From NCBI RefSeq assembly GCF_030704205.1, contig NZ_CP131913.1:2294001-2358000 (forward strand): DNA of 64,000 bases, in the 5' to 3' direction. The DNA is from Halomonas alkalicola. GTDB taxonomy: Bacteria; Pseudomonadota; Gammaproteobacteria; Pseudomonadales; Halomonadaceae. The first letter of the stretch is position 1; every line of letters begins with the position of its first letter. Positions 36,099 to 47,823 of the stretch are shown one piece after another. A program made the translations under genes and the position numbers. A model generated the notes under the pieces. It saw nothing but the letters and a program-made list of their open reading frames with translations. It did not search any database and had not been told where the DNA came from.

Positions 36099-36968
36099 AT
36101 GAGTGCCATCGCCAATCGCTATGAATTCGTGCTGCTGTTCGACGTCACCAACGGCAATCCCAATGGTGATCCGGATGCCGGCAACCTGCCGAGGCTCGAC
36201 CCGGAGACCAATCAGGGACTGGTGACCGATGTCTGCCTCAAGCGCAAGATCCGCAACTACGTTGCCCTCGAGAAGGAAGAAGACGCCGGCTACGCCATCT
36301 ATATGCAGGAAAAGTCGGTACTCAACAACCAGCACAAGAAGGCCTATGATGCGCTCGACATCAAGCCCGAGCCGAAGAAGCTGCCCAAGGAGGTGGAGAA
36401 GGCCCGTGCGCTGACAGAGTGGATGTGCCGGAATTTCTTCGACGTGCGCACCTTCGGCGCGGTGATGACCACCGAGGTCAACTCCGGGCAGGTGCGTGGC
36501 CCGGTGCAGATGGCCTTTGCCAGCTCCATTGACCCGGTGGTGCCGATGGAGGTCTCGATCACCCGCATGGCGGTCACCAACGAGCGCGACCTCGAGAAGG
36601 AGCGCACCATGGGCCGCAAGCACATTATTCCCTATGGCCTCTATCGTGCGCACGGTTACATATCGGCCAAGCTCGCCGAGCGTACCGGCTTCTCGGAAGA
36701 CGATCTCGAGCTGCTGTGGCGCGCTCTGATCAATATGTTCGAGCATGACCGCTCGGCCGCCAGGGGTGAGATGTCGGCACGCAAGCTGATCGTCTTCAAG
36801 CATGACCACCCGATGGGCAATGCCCCGGCGCACCGGTTGTTCGACAGCGTGAAAGTCGTGCGTGTCGAAGGCGAGGAAGATACACCGGCTCGTCACTACA
36901 GCGACTATCGCGTCTCCATCGATGCCGAGGCCTTGCCGGCCGGGGTCAGCGTTGACGAGAAGCTATAG
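36099..36968 (+). CDS. cas7: CRISPR-associated protein Cas7c (Csd2), Cascade backbone
   Basis: 289-aa backbone subunit that coats the crRNA spacer. The N-terminus [21 protein letters not shown] and [13 protein letters not shown] are typical of Csd2, as is [24 protein letters not shown], the glycine-rich loop strand near residue 115. ATG 36099 follows GGGAGA, 11 bases after cas8c. The stop directly abuts the cas4 start. Confidence 0.96.
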   Translation: MSAIANRYEFVLLFDVTNGNPNGDPDAGNLPRLDPETNQGLVTDVCLKRKIRNYVALEKEEDAGYAIYMQEKSVLNNQHKKAYDALDIKPEPKKLPKEVEKARALTEWMCRNFFDVRTFGAVMTTEVNSGQVRGPVQMAFASSIDPVVPMEVSITRMAVTNERDLEKERTMGRKHIIPYGLYRAHGYISAKLAERTGFSEDDLELLWRALINMFEHDRSAARGEMSARKLIVFKHDHPMGNAPAHRLFDSVKVVRVEGEEDTPARHYSDYRVSIDAEALPAGVSVDEKL

Positions 36969-37616
36969 GTGAACCGGATGGAGGATGACGTTCGCCTGAT
37001 CCCGCTCTCGGCGCTGCAGCATATGCTGTTCTGTCCACGCCAGTGTGCGTTGATCCACCTCGAACAGCAGTGGTTGGAAAACCGCTATACGGCGGAAGGG
37101 CGTATCCTCCATGAACGTGCTGATAATCTGGGGCATGAGCGTCGGCGGGGCATTCATACCGCCATGGCGCTTCCGCTGGCCAGTGAAACACTGGGATTGA
37201 CCGGGGTTGCCGATGTGGTCGAGTTCGATGAGTCCCAGCAACCCACAGGGGTCCGGCCCATAGAGTACAAGCGTGGCCGGCCCAAGGCCCATCGCGCCGA
37301 TGAAGTCCAGCTCTGTGCCCAGGCGTTGTGCCTGGAAGAAATGCTGGACGTCAGTATCGAGCAGGGCGCGCTCTACTATGGCAAGACGCGGCGGCGCAAG
37401 ACCGTCGCGTTCGACGATGAATTGCGGGCACTGACCCTACGCGTCATCGCCGATACTCGCGCGCTCTTCGATAACAACCGTACGCCAACTGCCATCTATG
37501 AGCCCAAGCGCTGTGACCATTGCTCGTTGATCGATGCCTGCCAACCGCAAGTAATGGGGAAGCAGCGCTCGGCGAGCCGTTGGCTAGCGCGTCAACTGCA
37601 ATCGCTTGATGAGTGA
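36969..37616 (+). CDS. cas4: CRISPR-associated exonuclease Cas4
   Basis: 215-aa RecB-like nuclease with iron-sulfur cluster that trims prespacers and selects PAM-containing ends for Cas1-Cas2. Cluster cysteines are Cys22/26 in LFCPRQCAL and Cys182, Cys185, Cys191 in KRCDHCSLIDAC. The nuclease core has GVADVVEF and RPIEYKRG, holding the metal Asp, Glu and Lys. GTG 36969 immediately follows the cas7 stop; ATG 36978 is an alternative. The stop overlaps a GTG in frame with cas1. Confidence 0.94.
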   Translation: MNRMEDDVRLIPLSALQHMLFCPRQCALIHLEQQWLENRYTAEGRILHERADNLGHERRRGIHTAMALPLASETLGLTGVADVVEFDESQQPTGVRPIEYKRGRPKAHRADEVQLCAQALCLEEMLDVSIEQGALYYGKTRRRKTVAFDDELRALTLRVIADTRALFDNNRTPTAIYEPKRCDHCSLIDACQPQVMGKQRSASRWLARQLQSLDE

Positions 37617-37621
37617 ATCGC

Positions 37622-38662
37622 ATGCGCCGTCAGCTCAACACGCTGTATATCACCACCGAAGGTGCCTGGCTCAAGAAGGACGGAGCCAACGTGGTCATGA
37701 ATGTAGAGGGCAAGGAGCGGGCGCGGCTACCTATCCATATGCTCGAATCACTGGTGTGCTTCGGCAGGGTGCTGGTATCGCCACCGCTGATGGGCTTTTG
37801 TGCCGAACAAGGGGTCACCATTACCCACTTGTCGCCTAACGGTAAGTTCCTCGCGCGTATCGAAGGGCCGGTATCCGGCAACGTGCTGCTGAGGCGCACC
37901 CAGTACCGCACCAGCGATGACGAAACCGCCTGTGCAGCTATCGTCCGCGGCGTGCTGATCGGCAAGGTGCACAAGCAGCACGCGGTGATCTCCAGGGGGC
38001 TGCGTGACTACGGTAGCAAGCTGGACCCGTCCGAGCGTGAAGGATTGGAAAGGGTGCGGACTCGCCTGGGCCGGATCGCGCGGGACCTACTGCGTGAGCC
38101 CACGACGAATGGGTTGCGTGGCCTGGAGGGTGAAGCCGCGCAGGTCTATTTCAGCGTTTTCGATAGCCTCGTTCGTCACAACGGAGAAGCCTTCCGCTTC
38201 ACCGGCCGCAACCGTCGCCCACCGCGTGATCGCCTCAATGCGTTGCTGTCGTTTCTCTATACTCTGTTGACGCACGACTGTCGCTCGGCGCTGGAAAGCG
38301 TGGGGCTGGACCCGGCGGTGGGGTTTCTGCATCGGGATCGTCCTGGGCGCCCCAGCCTTGCTCTGGACCTTGCCGAGGAGTTCAGGCCACTGCTGGGAGA
38401 CCGCCTGGCACTATCACTGGTCAATCGTCGGCAGCTGCGGGAGAAGGACTTCACGGTTGCCGAAAGTGGCGGCGTGGCACTAACCGATGAAGCGCGCAAG
38501 ACGGTGCTGACTGCCTATCAGGAGCGGAAGCGCGAGGAGCTCAACCATGCCTTTGTCGGTGAGAAGGCCCCGATCGGGATGTTGCCGCTGCTCCAGGCGC
38601 AACTACTGGCGCGTCATCTGCGTGGTGATCTGGATGCCTACCCACCCTTCCTGTGGAAATGA
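37622..38662 (+). CDS. cas1: CRISPR-associated integrase Cas1 (type I-C)
   Basis: 346-aa spacer integrase. The start MRRQLNTLYITTEGAWLKKD matches Cas1c. Metal ligands are Glu169 in LRGLEGEAAQVYF, His237 in GFLHRDRPGRPSLALDL and the acidic cluster in DLAEEFRP (249-253). It inserts new spacers at the leader end with Cas2. ATG 37622 is preferred to GTG 37613, which overlaps the cas4 stop. Confidence 0.96.
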   Translation: MRRQLNTLYITTEGAWLKKDGANVVMNVEGKERARLPIHMLESLVCFGRVLVSPPLMGFCAEQGVTITHLSPNGKFLARIEGPVSGNVLLRRTQYRTSDDETACAAIVRGVLIGKVHKQHAVISRGLRDYGSKLDPSEREGLERVRTRLGRIARDLLREPTTNGLRGLEGEAAQVYFSVFDSLVRHNGEAFRFTGRNRRPPRDRLNALLSFLYTLLTHDCRSALESVGLDPAVGFLHRDRPGRPSLALDLAEEFRPLLGDRLALSLVNRRQLREKDFTVAESGGVALTDEARKTVLTAYQERKREELNHAFVGEKAPIGMLPLLQAQLLARHLRGDLDAYPPFLWK

Positions 38663-38686
38663 CTTGTCGCTAAGGAGAGCGCGGCG

Positions 38687-38977
38687 ATGATGGTTCTGGT
38701 CAGCTACGATGTCAGTACCTCTTCCGAAGGTGGCGAGGGTCGACTGCGTCGCGTCGCGAAAGCCTGCCGTGATGTTGGGCAGCGAGTGCAATTCTCGGTG
38801 TTCGAGATCGAGGTCGATCCCGACCAATGGGTGCGCCTACGGCAGCGGTTGATCGACCTGATCGACGATGAAGTCGATAGCCTGCGTTTCTATTTCCTGG
38901 GCAGGAACTGGAAGAACCGTATCGAACATATCGGTGCCAAGCCTGCCATGGACATGAACGGCCCCCTCTTTTTCTGA
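38687..38977 (+). CDS. cas2: CRISPR-associated protein Cas2
   Basis: 96-aa ferredoxin-like dimer bridging Cas1 pairs in spacer integration. The first strand VLVSYDVST carries the conserved Asp, followed by RLRRVAKACRDVGQRVQFSVFE and the C-terminal SLRFYFLGRNWKNRIEHIG, typical of type I-C Cas2. GGAG precedes the ATG, 24 bases after cas1. It is the last cas gene; the leader follows. Confidence 0.96.
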   Translation: MMVLVSYDVSTSSEGGEGRLRRVAKACRDVGQRVQFSVFEIEVDPDQWVRLRQRLIDLIDDEVDSLRFYFLGRNWKNRIEHIGAKPAMDMNGPLFF

Positions 38978-39166
38978 TTTTCCTGTTGTCTTGCGAACCC
39001 TAAGCGTCCCGCATTTCACTGGTGGGTTCGCAGCTCTTTAACAATATGTTTTCATTGATGTTCTTGAGTGATGGTCTGTTTGGTAGAAAATTAGAACCTT
39101 ATGGAAGATCTGTTTCGCTGATCCACGGTTATTTTGCTCGTCTCATCAAAGCGTTATAAAGGAACA
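38978..39166 (+). promoter_or_regulatory. CRISPR leader
   Basis: 189 AT-rich bases between cas2 and the first repeat, ending in CAAAGCGTTATAAAGGAACA. They should contain the array promoter and integration signals. A 9-bp perfect inverted repeat (TGCGAACCC at 38992-39000, GGGTTCGCA at 39024-39032) lies in the first third and is followed by CTCTTTAACAATATG; it may end the cas mRNA or be a protein site for adaptation. Confidence 0.85.
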
Positions 39167-42100
39167 GTCGCGGCCCGCCCGGGCCGCGCGGATAGAAACA
39201 ACATGGAGCAGTGGGCAGCCTGCGCCGACCCCACGTCGCGGCCCGCCCGGGCCGCGCGGATAGAAACCTATAAAGTAGAGAAAGGAAGTCCTTTTTGCAA
39301 GCGTCGCGGCCCGCCCGGGCCGCGCGGATAGAAACATGGTCACCTCAATCGCATATCGGCCACAACTACGGTCGCGGCCCGCCCGGGCCGCGCGGATAGA
39401 AACGGCTCTTGCCATCGGCGGTCACGGCATCGGCGGGCGTCGCGGCCCGCCCGGGCCGCGCGGATAGAAACACGCCGGAGATCATCACCGGCGAGGCCGA
39501 CCCGGAGGTCGCGGCCCGCCCGGGCCGCGCGGATAGAAACTATAAAAACGGCGTGTTTATAGCGCAAAGGGCATGTCGCGGCCCGCCCGGGCCGCGCGGA
39601 TAGAAACCTGAATTGAGCGTGTCAGGCGGCTGCGTGATGTACGTCGCGGCCCGCCCGGGCCGCGCGGATAGAAACCGCAAGATCGTGCGCGCCGCGGCCA
39701 GCGTGGCGCGTCGCGGCCCGCCCGGGCCGCGCGGATAGAAACAGCCACGAGATCGACCTGCAGATGCGCAGGGTGGAAGTCGCGGCCCGCCCGGGCCGCG
39801 CGGATAGAAACGACCGCGCCGGCGAGCTGGATGACCGGGGCCAGCGTCGCGGCCCGCCCGGGCCGCGCGCGGATAGAAACAGGAAGTGGGTCGTCGGTCA
39901 TCCACATCCAGACGAGTCGCGGCCCGCCCGGGCCGCGCGGATAGAAACACCTGCATGCCCTTGGCCTTGGCGAGCGCGCATCCATGTCGCGGCCCGCCCG
40001 GGCCGCGCGGATAGAAACTGCTAGCAGAGGCTATGGTCAGGGGCCGCATCGAGTCGCGGCCCGCCCGGGCCGCGCGGATAGAAACATCCTGCCCATGCCT
40101 AATAGCTGGTCTAAGCGCAAGGTCGCGGCCCGCCCGGGCGCGCGCGGATAGAAACTAGCACGCCCATGCGCCCATCCATCTCCACCAACACGTCGCGCGG
40201 CCCGCCCGGGCCGCGCGGATAGAAACTACGATCAAGGACCGGACGACGCCTATGAGGCCGGGTCGCGGCCCGCCCGGGCCGCGCGGATAGAAACTTCGAT
40301 TTGCGGCAGCCCGTTTGAGTTTGGAAACGGTCGCGGCCCGCCCGGGCCGCGCGGATAGAAACCGCCCGTCGGCCAGATAGTCACGGGGCCTTCGACGTCG
40401 CGGCCCGCCCGGGCCGCGCGGATAGAAACAGCCATTGTGGGCTAAAAAGACAACATGAAGAAGGGCGTCGCGGCCCCCCCGGGCCGCGCGGATAGAAACC
40501 TCCGCTGTCAACTGTCGATTGCCGCTTGAGCGCGCGTCGCGGCCCGCCCGGGCCGCGCGGATAGAAACACGCAAGACATGGAAAAGCGTATGCGCAGTCA
40601 CGTCGCGGCCCGCCCGGGCCGCGCGGATAGAAACGCTCGCCCATGCCATCGTCCACCGCATCACTGAGGTCGCGGCCCGCCCGGGCCGCGCGGATAGAAA
40701 CATCCGCCGCCCGGAAGAAATGACAGCCACGGCCAACGTCGCGGCCCGCCCGGGCCGCGCGGATAGAAACACCAGGCATCGGACGCCCAGCACATACACA
40801 TCCTCGTCGCGGCCCGCCCGGGCCGCGCGGATAGAAACCGCGCCTACCTCATGGGCACGGCCGACAACGTGCGGTCGCGGCCCGCCCGGGCCGCGCGGAT
40901 AGAAACCGCTCAAGCAGTATGAGCGCATCGCCCGCGACCTGTCGCGGCCCGCCCGGGCCGCGCGGATAGAAACATGCGCGACGACATTCGCCGCCTCGAT
41001 GAGCCGCCTGTCGCGGCCCGCCCGGGCCGCGCGGATAGAAACAACGCAAGCGGCGCCGGAGTGTGCTGCCTCCGGGTCGCGGCCCGCCCGGGCCGCGCGG
41101 ATAGAAACAGCCACTTGGACCCAGCCGTCAGTCGCATCAATATCGTCGCGGCCCGCCCGGGCCGCGCGGATAGAAACGCCATGATGCAGGAAGAAGAGGC
41201 CGCCGGCCTGAAGTCGCGCGGCCCGCCCGGGCCGCGCGGATAGAAACTGCTAGCAGAGGCTATGGTCAGGGGCCGCATCGACGTCGCGGCCCGCCCGGGC
41301 CGCGCGGATAGAAACGCGGCCTGGGACCAGAACGGGGAACTGCCGGTATGGTCGCGCCCGGCCCGCCCGGGCCGCGCGGATAGAAACACCACCTGCTAGA
41401 TCAGGTCGCCTCGGAGTGCGCGTCGCGGCCCGCCCGGGCCGCGCGGATAGAAACAATCTCGTAATTCTCCCGCACGTACTGATAAATCTCGTCGCGGCCC
41501 GCCCGGGCCGCGCGGATAGAAACGCAGACGACCAGGCCGAGTTCCTGGGCGACATCACGTCGCGGCCCGCCCGGGCCGCGCGGATAGAAACTACCACGCC
41601 GCCATCACCGACGGCTGGATGGATCGCGTCGCGGCCCGCCCGGGCCGCGCGGATAGAAACTCGAGCGGGGGCACCGGGGTGTAGTCGTAGTCGAGTCGCG
41701 GCCCGCCCGGGCCGCGCGGATAGAAACGCCGGCGGCCTGAGAGACCGGCTCTGCAAACACGTCGCGCCCGCCCGGGCCGCGCGGATAGAAACTACAACAG
41801 CGAAAACGAGGCCCCGCTCGAGGTTCGTGTCGCGGCCCGCCCGGGCCGCGCGGATAGAAACCCCGGCGACTATCCCATGAGACCTTTTCATCCAGAGTCG
41901 CGGCCCGCCCGGGCCGCGCGGATAGAAACGGCCGCACCGGCGGCTTCGCCGGGATCGGCTCCGGTCGCGGCCCCCCCGGGCCGCGCGGATAGAAACCTCC
42001 ACCACACACTCCGGACAAACGGGCCGGTCGGTCATGTCGCGGCCCGCCCGGGCCGCGCGGATAGAAACACCATGGCAGAATTGACCGGGAACGGCATTGT

Positions 42101-45100
42101 CGGGTCGCGGCCCGCCCGGGCCGCGCGGATAGAAACCAGGCGAAGAAAAACGGGTAGCGGCGCGCATGGTCGTCGCGGCCCGCCCGGGCCGCGCGGATAG
42201 AAACAGCAGCTCCCGAACAACCTTGGGTGATATTTCCGGGTCGCGGCCCGCCCGGGCCGCGCGGATAGAAACCCCTTGTTGGTGGTTGTGGACCGCCGTG
42301 TGGGCGGGTCGCGGCCCGCCCGGGCCGCGCGGATAGAAACTGGCAGTGGGCGATGACCTGATCCAGCGTCATCTTGTCGCGGCCCGCCCGGGCCGCGCGG
42401 ATAGAAACTTCGTCTTCGTCTGTCATCACTCCCTCTCCCCATCGGCGGGTCGCGGCCCGCGCCCGGGCCGCGCGGATAGAAAACCATGCCCACCGTGGCG
42501 CGAATCTCGTCCTCAGTGAAGTCGCGGCCCGCCCGGGCCGCGCGGATAGAAACTTCGCCGATAAGCTCAAAGCTCGCGCGCCTCGTGAGTCGCGGCCCGC
42601 CCGGGCCGCGCGGATAGAAACATTGGCGGCAGCGAATAGCCAGTATCGTCGTGGCGTCGCGGCCCGCCCGGGCCGCGCGGATAGAAACCGCCGCTACATG
42701 ACCGAGGCCCGCAAGGCGGTGAGTCGCGGCCCCGGCCGGCCGCGCGGATAGAAACGTAGTCATAGGCGGTGCGGGCTTCGTTGACCTGGTGGTCGCGGCC
42801 CGCCCGGGCCGCGCGGATAGAAACCTGGGTACCGAGTGGATCCGCGCGCGCGCGACCGTCGCGGCCCGCCCGGGCCGCGCGGATAGAAACGTCTGGACCC
42901 TTGACCATGCGGCGAGCGTTGCCTAGTCGCGGCCCGCCCGGGCCGCGCGGATAGAAACCCGATCTGGGACGAGTGGAGCCAGCAGGCGGCGAGTCGCGGC
43001 CCGCCCGGGCCGCGCGGATAGAAACACCAGGCTGACGACGAAGGCGACGATGGCGAACAGTCGCGGCCCGCCCGGGCCGCGCGGATAGAAACGACCCGAG
43101 CGAGACCCATGACCCGGCTCTGTACATGTCGCGGCCCGCCCGGGCCGCGCGGATAGAAACTGCCAGTGGGTGCAGAGCGACAACCCCGCGATCAGGTCGC
43201 GGCCCGCCCGGGCCGCGCGGATAGAAACGCCTTCGGTGTCGCCGCCGAACAGCGAGGGGTAGGTCGCGGCCCGCCCGGGCCGCGCGGATAGAAACATCAT
43301 CCGCCGCGTGCGCTACATGGTGCTGAAGCGTCGCGGCCCGCCCGGGCCGCGCGGATAGAAACATGGTCTGCTTGATCGGGCGGGCAAACGCCACCAGGTC
43401 GCGGCCCGCCCGGGCCGCGCGGATAGAAACGCCATTCACCAGGGCGGCGCTCAAACTCGTCCACACCGCGTCGCGGCCCGCCCGGGCCGCGCGGATAGAA
43501 ACTTCAGGATGCCGGCAACCATCGGCATATAGGCAAGTCGCGGCCCGCCCGGGCCGCGCGGATAGAAAAACATCGAGGGGTTCGACTGCCCCGGCATCGA
43601 GGTGGTGTCGCGGCCCGCCCCGGGCCGCGCGGATAGAAACCGGCTGATACTGGACGAGTTCGGCATCCCGCTGGAGTCGCGGCCCGCCCGGGCCGCGCGG
43701 ATAGAAACAACCACGACCCCAACTTCGTGCTGGGGCGGACCACGTCGCGGCCCGCCCGGGCCGCGCGGATAGAAACATGCAAGGACGCATCGACGTAGAC
43801 GAATACCGAGAGTCGCGGCCCGCCCGGGCCGCGCGCGGATAGAAACGATCACGATGCCATCCTGTTGGATGAGGCGCCCGCGTCGCGGCCCGCCCGGGCC
43901 GCGCGGATAGAAACCTGAACGGCAGCCCCGGCACCGTGTACAAGGGTCAGGTCGCGGCCCGCCCGGGCCGCGCGGATAGAAACCGACATATCGCCCTTGA
44001 TCAGCGATATACCGCCAGCCAGGTCGCGGCCCGCCCGGGCCGCGCGGATAGAAACCGACATATCGCCCTTGATCAGCGATACCGCCAGCCAGGTCGCGGC
44101 CCGCCCGGGCCGCGCGGATAGAAACACCAAGGATTGGGTTTATTGGGCGACAGACTCTGGGGTCGCGGCCCGCCCGGGCCGCGCGGATAGAAACACTCAA
44201 AGTATGATCAACAACTCCCGCGCCGCAAGTCGCGGCCCCCGCCCGGGCCGCGCGGATAGAAACTAGCGGGTCGTGCTCGGTGGTGATGTCCTCGGCATGT
44301 CGCGGCCCGCCCGGGCCGCGCGGATAGAAACTCGATGGGCTCGCCTTGCAACAGGCTGGGATATATATGGTCGCGGCCCGCCCGGGCCGCGCGGATAGAA
44401 ACGGGCTCGTCATCGAGGATCGTGATGCTGCCGGCTCGTCGCGGCCCGCCCGGGCCGCGCGGATAGAAACACAATTGGCCAGAAACGCGGGTCTTGATGC
44501 TGACGTCGCGGCCCGCCCGGGCCGCGCGGATAGAAACTGTTCAAGGGCACCAGCCCCGTGCCGCCTGAGCATGTCGCGGCCCGCCCGGGCCGCGCGGATA
44601 GAAACAGGGAAAAAGAGAAGACGCCCCCGCGCTTGCACAAGTCGCGGCCCGCCCGGGCCGCGCGGATAGAAACTTGTGCCATTGGCTGGCGTCTTTGGTG
44701 GTTTTCACAGGTCGCGGCCCGCCCGGGCCGCGCGGATAGAAACTTCCACAGGGTGAAAGCGAGGGCGGCCACGGCGGGTCGCGGCCCGCCCGGGCCGCGC
44801 GGATAGAAACCACAGCAGGTAACCGGCATAGACCAGGGCCATGACGTCGCGGCCCGCCCGGGCCGCGCGGATAGAAACTCGAGCGGGGGCACCGGGGTGT
44901 AGTCGTAGTCGAGTCGCGGCCCGCCCGGGCCGCGCGGATAGAAACAAACACTTTACCCTGCCGGGTCTTGGCCCAGGGTTTGTCGCGGCCCGCCCGGGCC
45001 GCGCGGATAGAAACAGGCCGTCCGGCTCTGCTTCGAGAAGGGCGATCAGGTCGCGGCCCGCCCGGGCCGCGCGGATAGAAACTCGTCGGTAGAAGCCCAA

Positions 45101-47823
45101 GCCAATGAATCCATTGAGGTCGCGGCCCGCCCGGGCCGCGCGGATAGAAAAAACACCCCCCCCCCCCCTCTGTAAACCCCGCCATTACAGGTCGCGGCCC
45201 GCCCGGGCCGCGCGGATAGAAACGTTGAGCCAAGTAGGGAGATTACGGCAGGAGCCGGGTCGCGGCCCGCCCGGGCCGCGCGGATAGAAACAGCAACCCG
45301 CCGGCCAGCACCACCGTGGCCGGCGGTCGCGGCCCGCCCGGGCCGCGCGGATAGAAACTCTCTCCTGGTTGTCGCGCTGCCGACGCCATTGGCAGGTCGC
45401 GGCGCCGCCCGGGCCGCGCGGATAGAAACGAGTGCGAAACCGTCGAAGAAGCCGTCATGTACCGGTCGCGGCGGCCCGCCCGGGCCGCGCGGATAGAAAC
45501 GCCGCCGGCCTGCCTTACGAGATCGCCGATCGCCGGCGAGCGTCGCGGCCCGCCCGGGCCGCGCGGATAGAAACAAGCTCACCGTGAATGGCCAGGACAA
45601 GGTCGAGAGTCGCGGCCCGCCCGGGCCGCGCGGATAGAAACGCCAAGACCCTCCCCGCCGTGGTCGCCGGAGTGAAGGTCGCGGCCCGCCCGGGCCGCGC
45701 GGATAGAAACAAGGACGCCCTGCTCGACGCCCAGCTCGGCATGGCGTCGCGGCCCGCCCGGGCCGCGCGGATAGAAACGCCGACCGCGTCGCCGCCGCCT
45801 GAACCCGATAGGAGGTCGCGGCCCGCCCGGGCCGCGCGGATAGAAACGACGTCGACGCCGGCGAGAGCCGCCCGATCTCCGCGTCGCGGCCCGCCCGGGC
45901 CGCGCGGATAGAAACCGCAAGGACCGCATCGCCCGCTACCTCAAGCCCGAGTCGCGGCCCGCCCGGGCCGCGCGGATAGAAACATTGGGGCCCCGCCGAG
46001 ATGGACCCCATGCCCCGTCGCGGCCCGCCCGGGCCGCGCGGATAGAAACGCCAGCGTTCGCCATGACAAGGCCATGGAGGCGGGTCGCGGCCCGCCCGGG
46101 CCGCGCGGATAGAAACCGGCGCCTGCGCGAGGAGCAGGGCGAGCGGCTCGAGTCGCGGCCCGCCCGGGCCGCGCGGATAGAAACTGGCGGCTCGGCTCGC
46201 TCAGGCCCAGGCGGTGAGGTCGCGGCCCGCCCGGGCCGCGCGGATAGAAACTGGAAGGAGCAGGCCGGCGCCGTGGATAGCTGGGAAGTCGCGGCCCGCC
46301 CGGGCCGCGCGGATAGAAACGTGCAGGGCGGCGCGGTGTTGGGGGAAGCGCCCGCGTCGCGGCCCGCCCGGGCCGCGCGGATAGAAACAGGCCTACCCGG
46401 CGGCAGAGGTCGCTGAGCGACATGTCGCGGCCCGCCCGGGCCGCGCGGATAGAAACGGTAAGTCCTTGTTTCGCCACCTTCGCCACCCCTGGTCGCGGCC
46501 CGCCCGGGCCGCGCGGATAGAAACACCGCCGAGTATCAGGCGCTCGTCAACCGGGTGATGGTCGCGGCCCGCCCGGGCCGCGCGGATAGAAACCTTGACG
46601 GCTCAGGTGTGCTCCGGCTGTGGCTCAAGTCGCGGCCCGCCCGGGCCGCGCGGATAGAAACCTCTATGAGATTGACGACCCGCCCGGGCAGACTGGTGGT
46701 CGCGGCCGCCCGGGCCGCGCGGATAGAAACCTGAGCCGCATCAACGTCATCGGCGTTGACGACATGGTCGCGGCCCGCCCGGGCCGCGCGGATAGAAACA
46801 CCGGCTCCGGCTCGCCGAAGGTGAAAGCCTGGGGCGTCGCGGCCCGCCCGGGCCGCGCGGATAGAAAACACGCAGCAGGCTAGGTGACTGACCCAGGCCA
46901 TCTCGTCGCGGCCCGCCCGGGCCGCGCGGATAGAAACACGCGGTAGCCGTCGGCGATGAGCATGAGCAGCAGGTGTCGCGGCCCGCCCGGGCCGCGCGGA
47001 TAGAAACCATTGCAGGCGCGGGATACGGTGCATGGCGCCGGCGTCGCGGCCCGCCCGGGCCGCGCGGATAGAAACCTCGGCAACAGCTTCAACACTACGG
47101 CGGCGGATCGTCGCGGCCCGCCCGGGCCGCGCGGATAGAAACGAACACCTGGCGCAGCAGGTTGCGTGTCGGGGGCGCGTCGTCGCCCGCCCGGGCCGCG
47201 CGGATAGAAACAGCATCGCTGTCGCCAAGGGTGGCGTGGTGCACGGGTCGCGGCCCGCCCGGGCCGCGCGGATAGAAACCTGGCGTGGGTGGATGAGCAT
47301 GAGCCCATGCACGGGTCGCGGGCCCGCCCGGGCCGCGCGGATAGAAACCCCCCGTGGCTGTCCTGGCGCTCCTCCATGCGGGTGTCGCGGCCCGCCCGGG
47401 CCGCGCGGATAGAAACCCCCCGTGGCTGTCCTGGCGCTCCTCCATGCGGGTGTCGCGGCCCGCCCGGGCCGCGCGCGGATAGAAACCGTTCCTGCTCGGC
47501 CTGGGCGTCGCTGGCGGCCCGTCGCGTCCCGCCCGGGCCGCGCGGATAGAAACTTCGGGCTCGGCTTGCTCAGCTTGGCGTCCAGCGTCGCGTCCCGCCC
47601 GGGCCGCGCGGATAGAAACAGCGGCCAGGGCGTGCGCTGGGTGTTGTGCACCACGTCGCGTCCCGCCCGGGCCGCGCGGATAGAAACCTCAGAGCCCCGC
47701 CCCCCTCATGCTGAACACGGGGGTCGCGTCCCGCCCGGGCCGCGCGGATAGAAACCTGGCCAAACACTACGGCGGCGTGGTGGGCGCCGAGTCGCGTCCC
47801 GCCCGGGCCGCGCGGATAGAAAC
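39167..47823 (+). CRISPR. Type I-C CRISPR array, about 127 repeats
   Basis: The 33-bp repeat is GT, then stem CGCGGCCC, loop GCCC, stem GGGCCGCG, then handle CGGATAGAAAC. Hand counting gives 127 repeats and 126 spacers, mostly 34-36 bp, mean period about 68 bp. Orientation is set by the leader and cas genes at the left and by degenerate repeats at the right. The last five repeats share T for G at position 7 (GTCGCGTCCC). About 22 others carry small indels or changes, mostly in GC runs. Identical spacers occur at 40019/41248, 41661/44879 and, in tandem, 47349/47417; 43984 and 44056 are near-identical neighbours. Long translations across the array (SIRAARAGRD repeats) are artefacts. Confidence 0.99.

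Noticed and set aside
39167..47823. Collagen-like or Arg/Gly/Pro-repeat proteins on both strands of the array
   Set aside because: The long open frames are translations of the CRISPR repeat, whose GC-rich sequence lacks stops in several frames; there are no ribosome sites or real codon signals.
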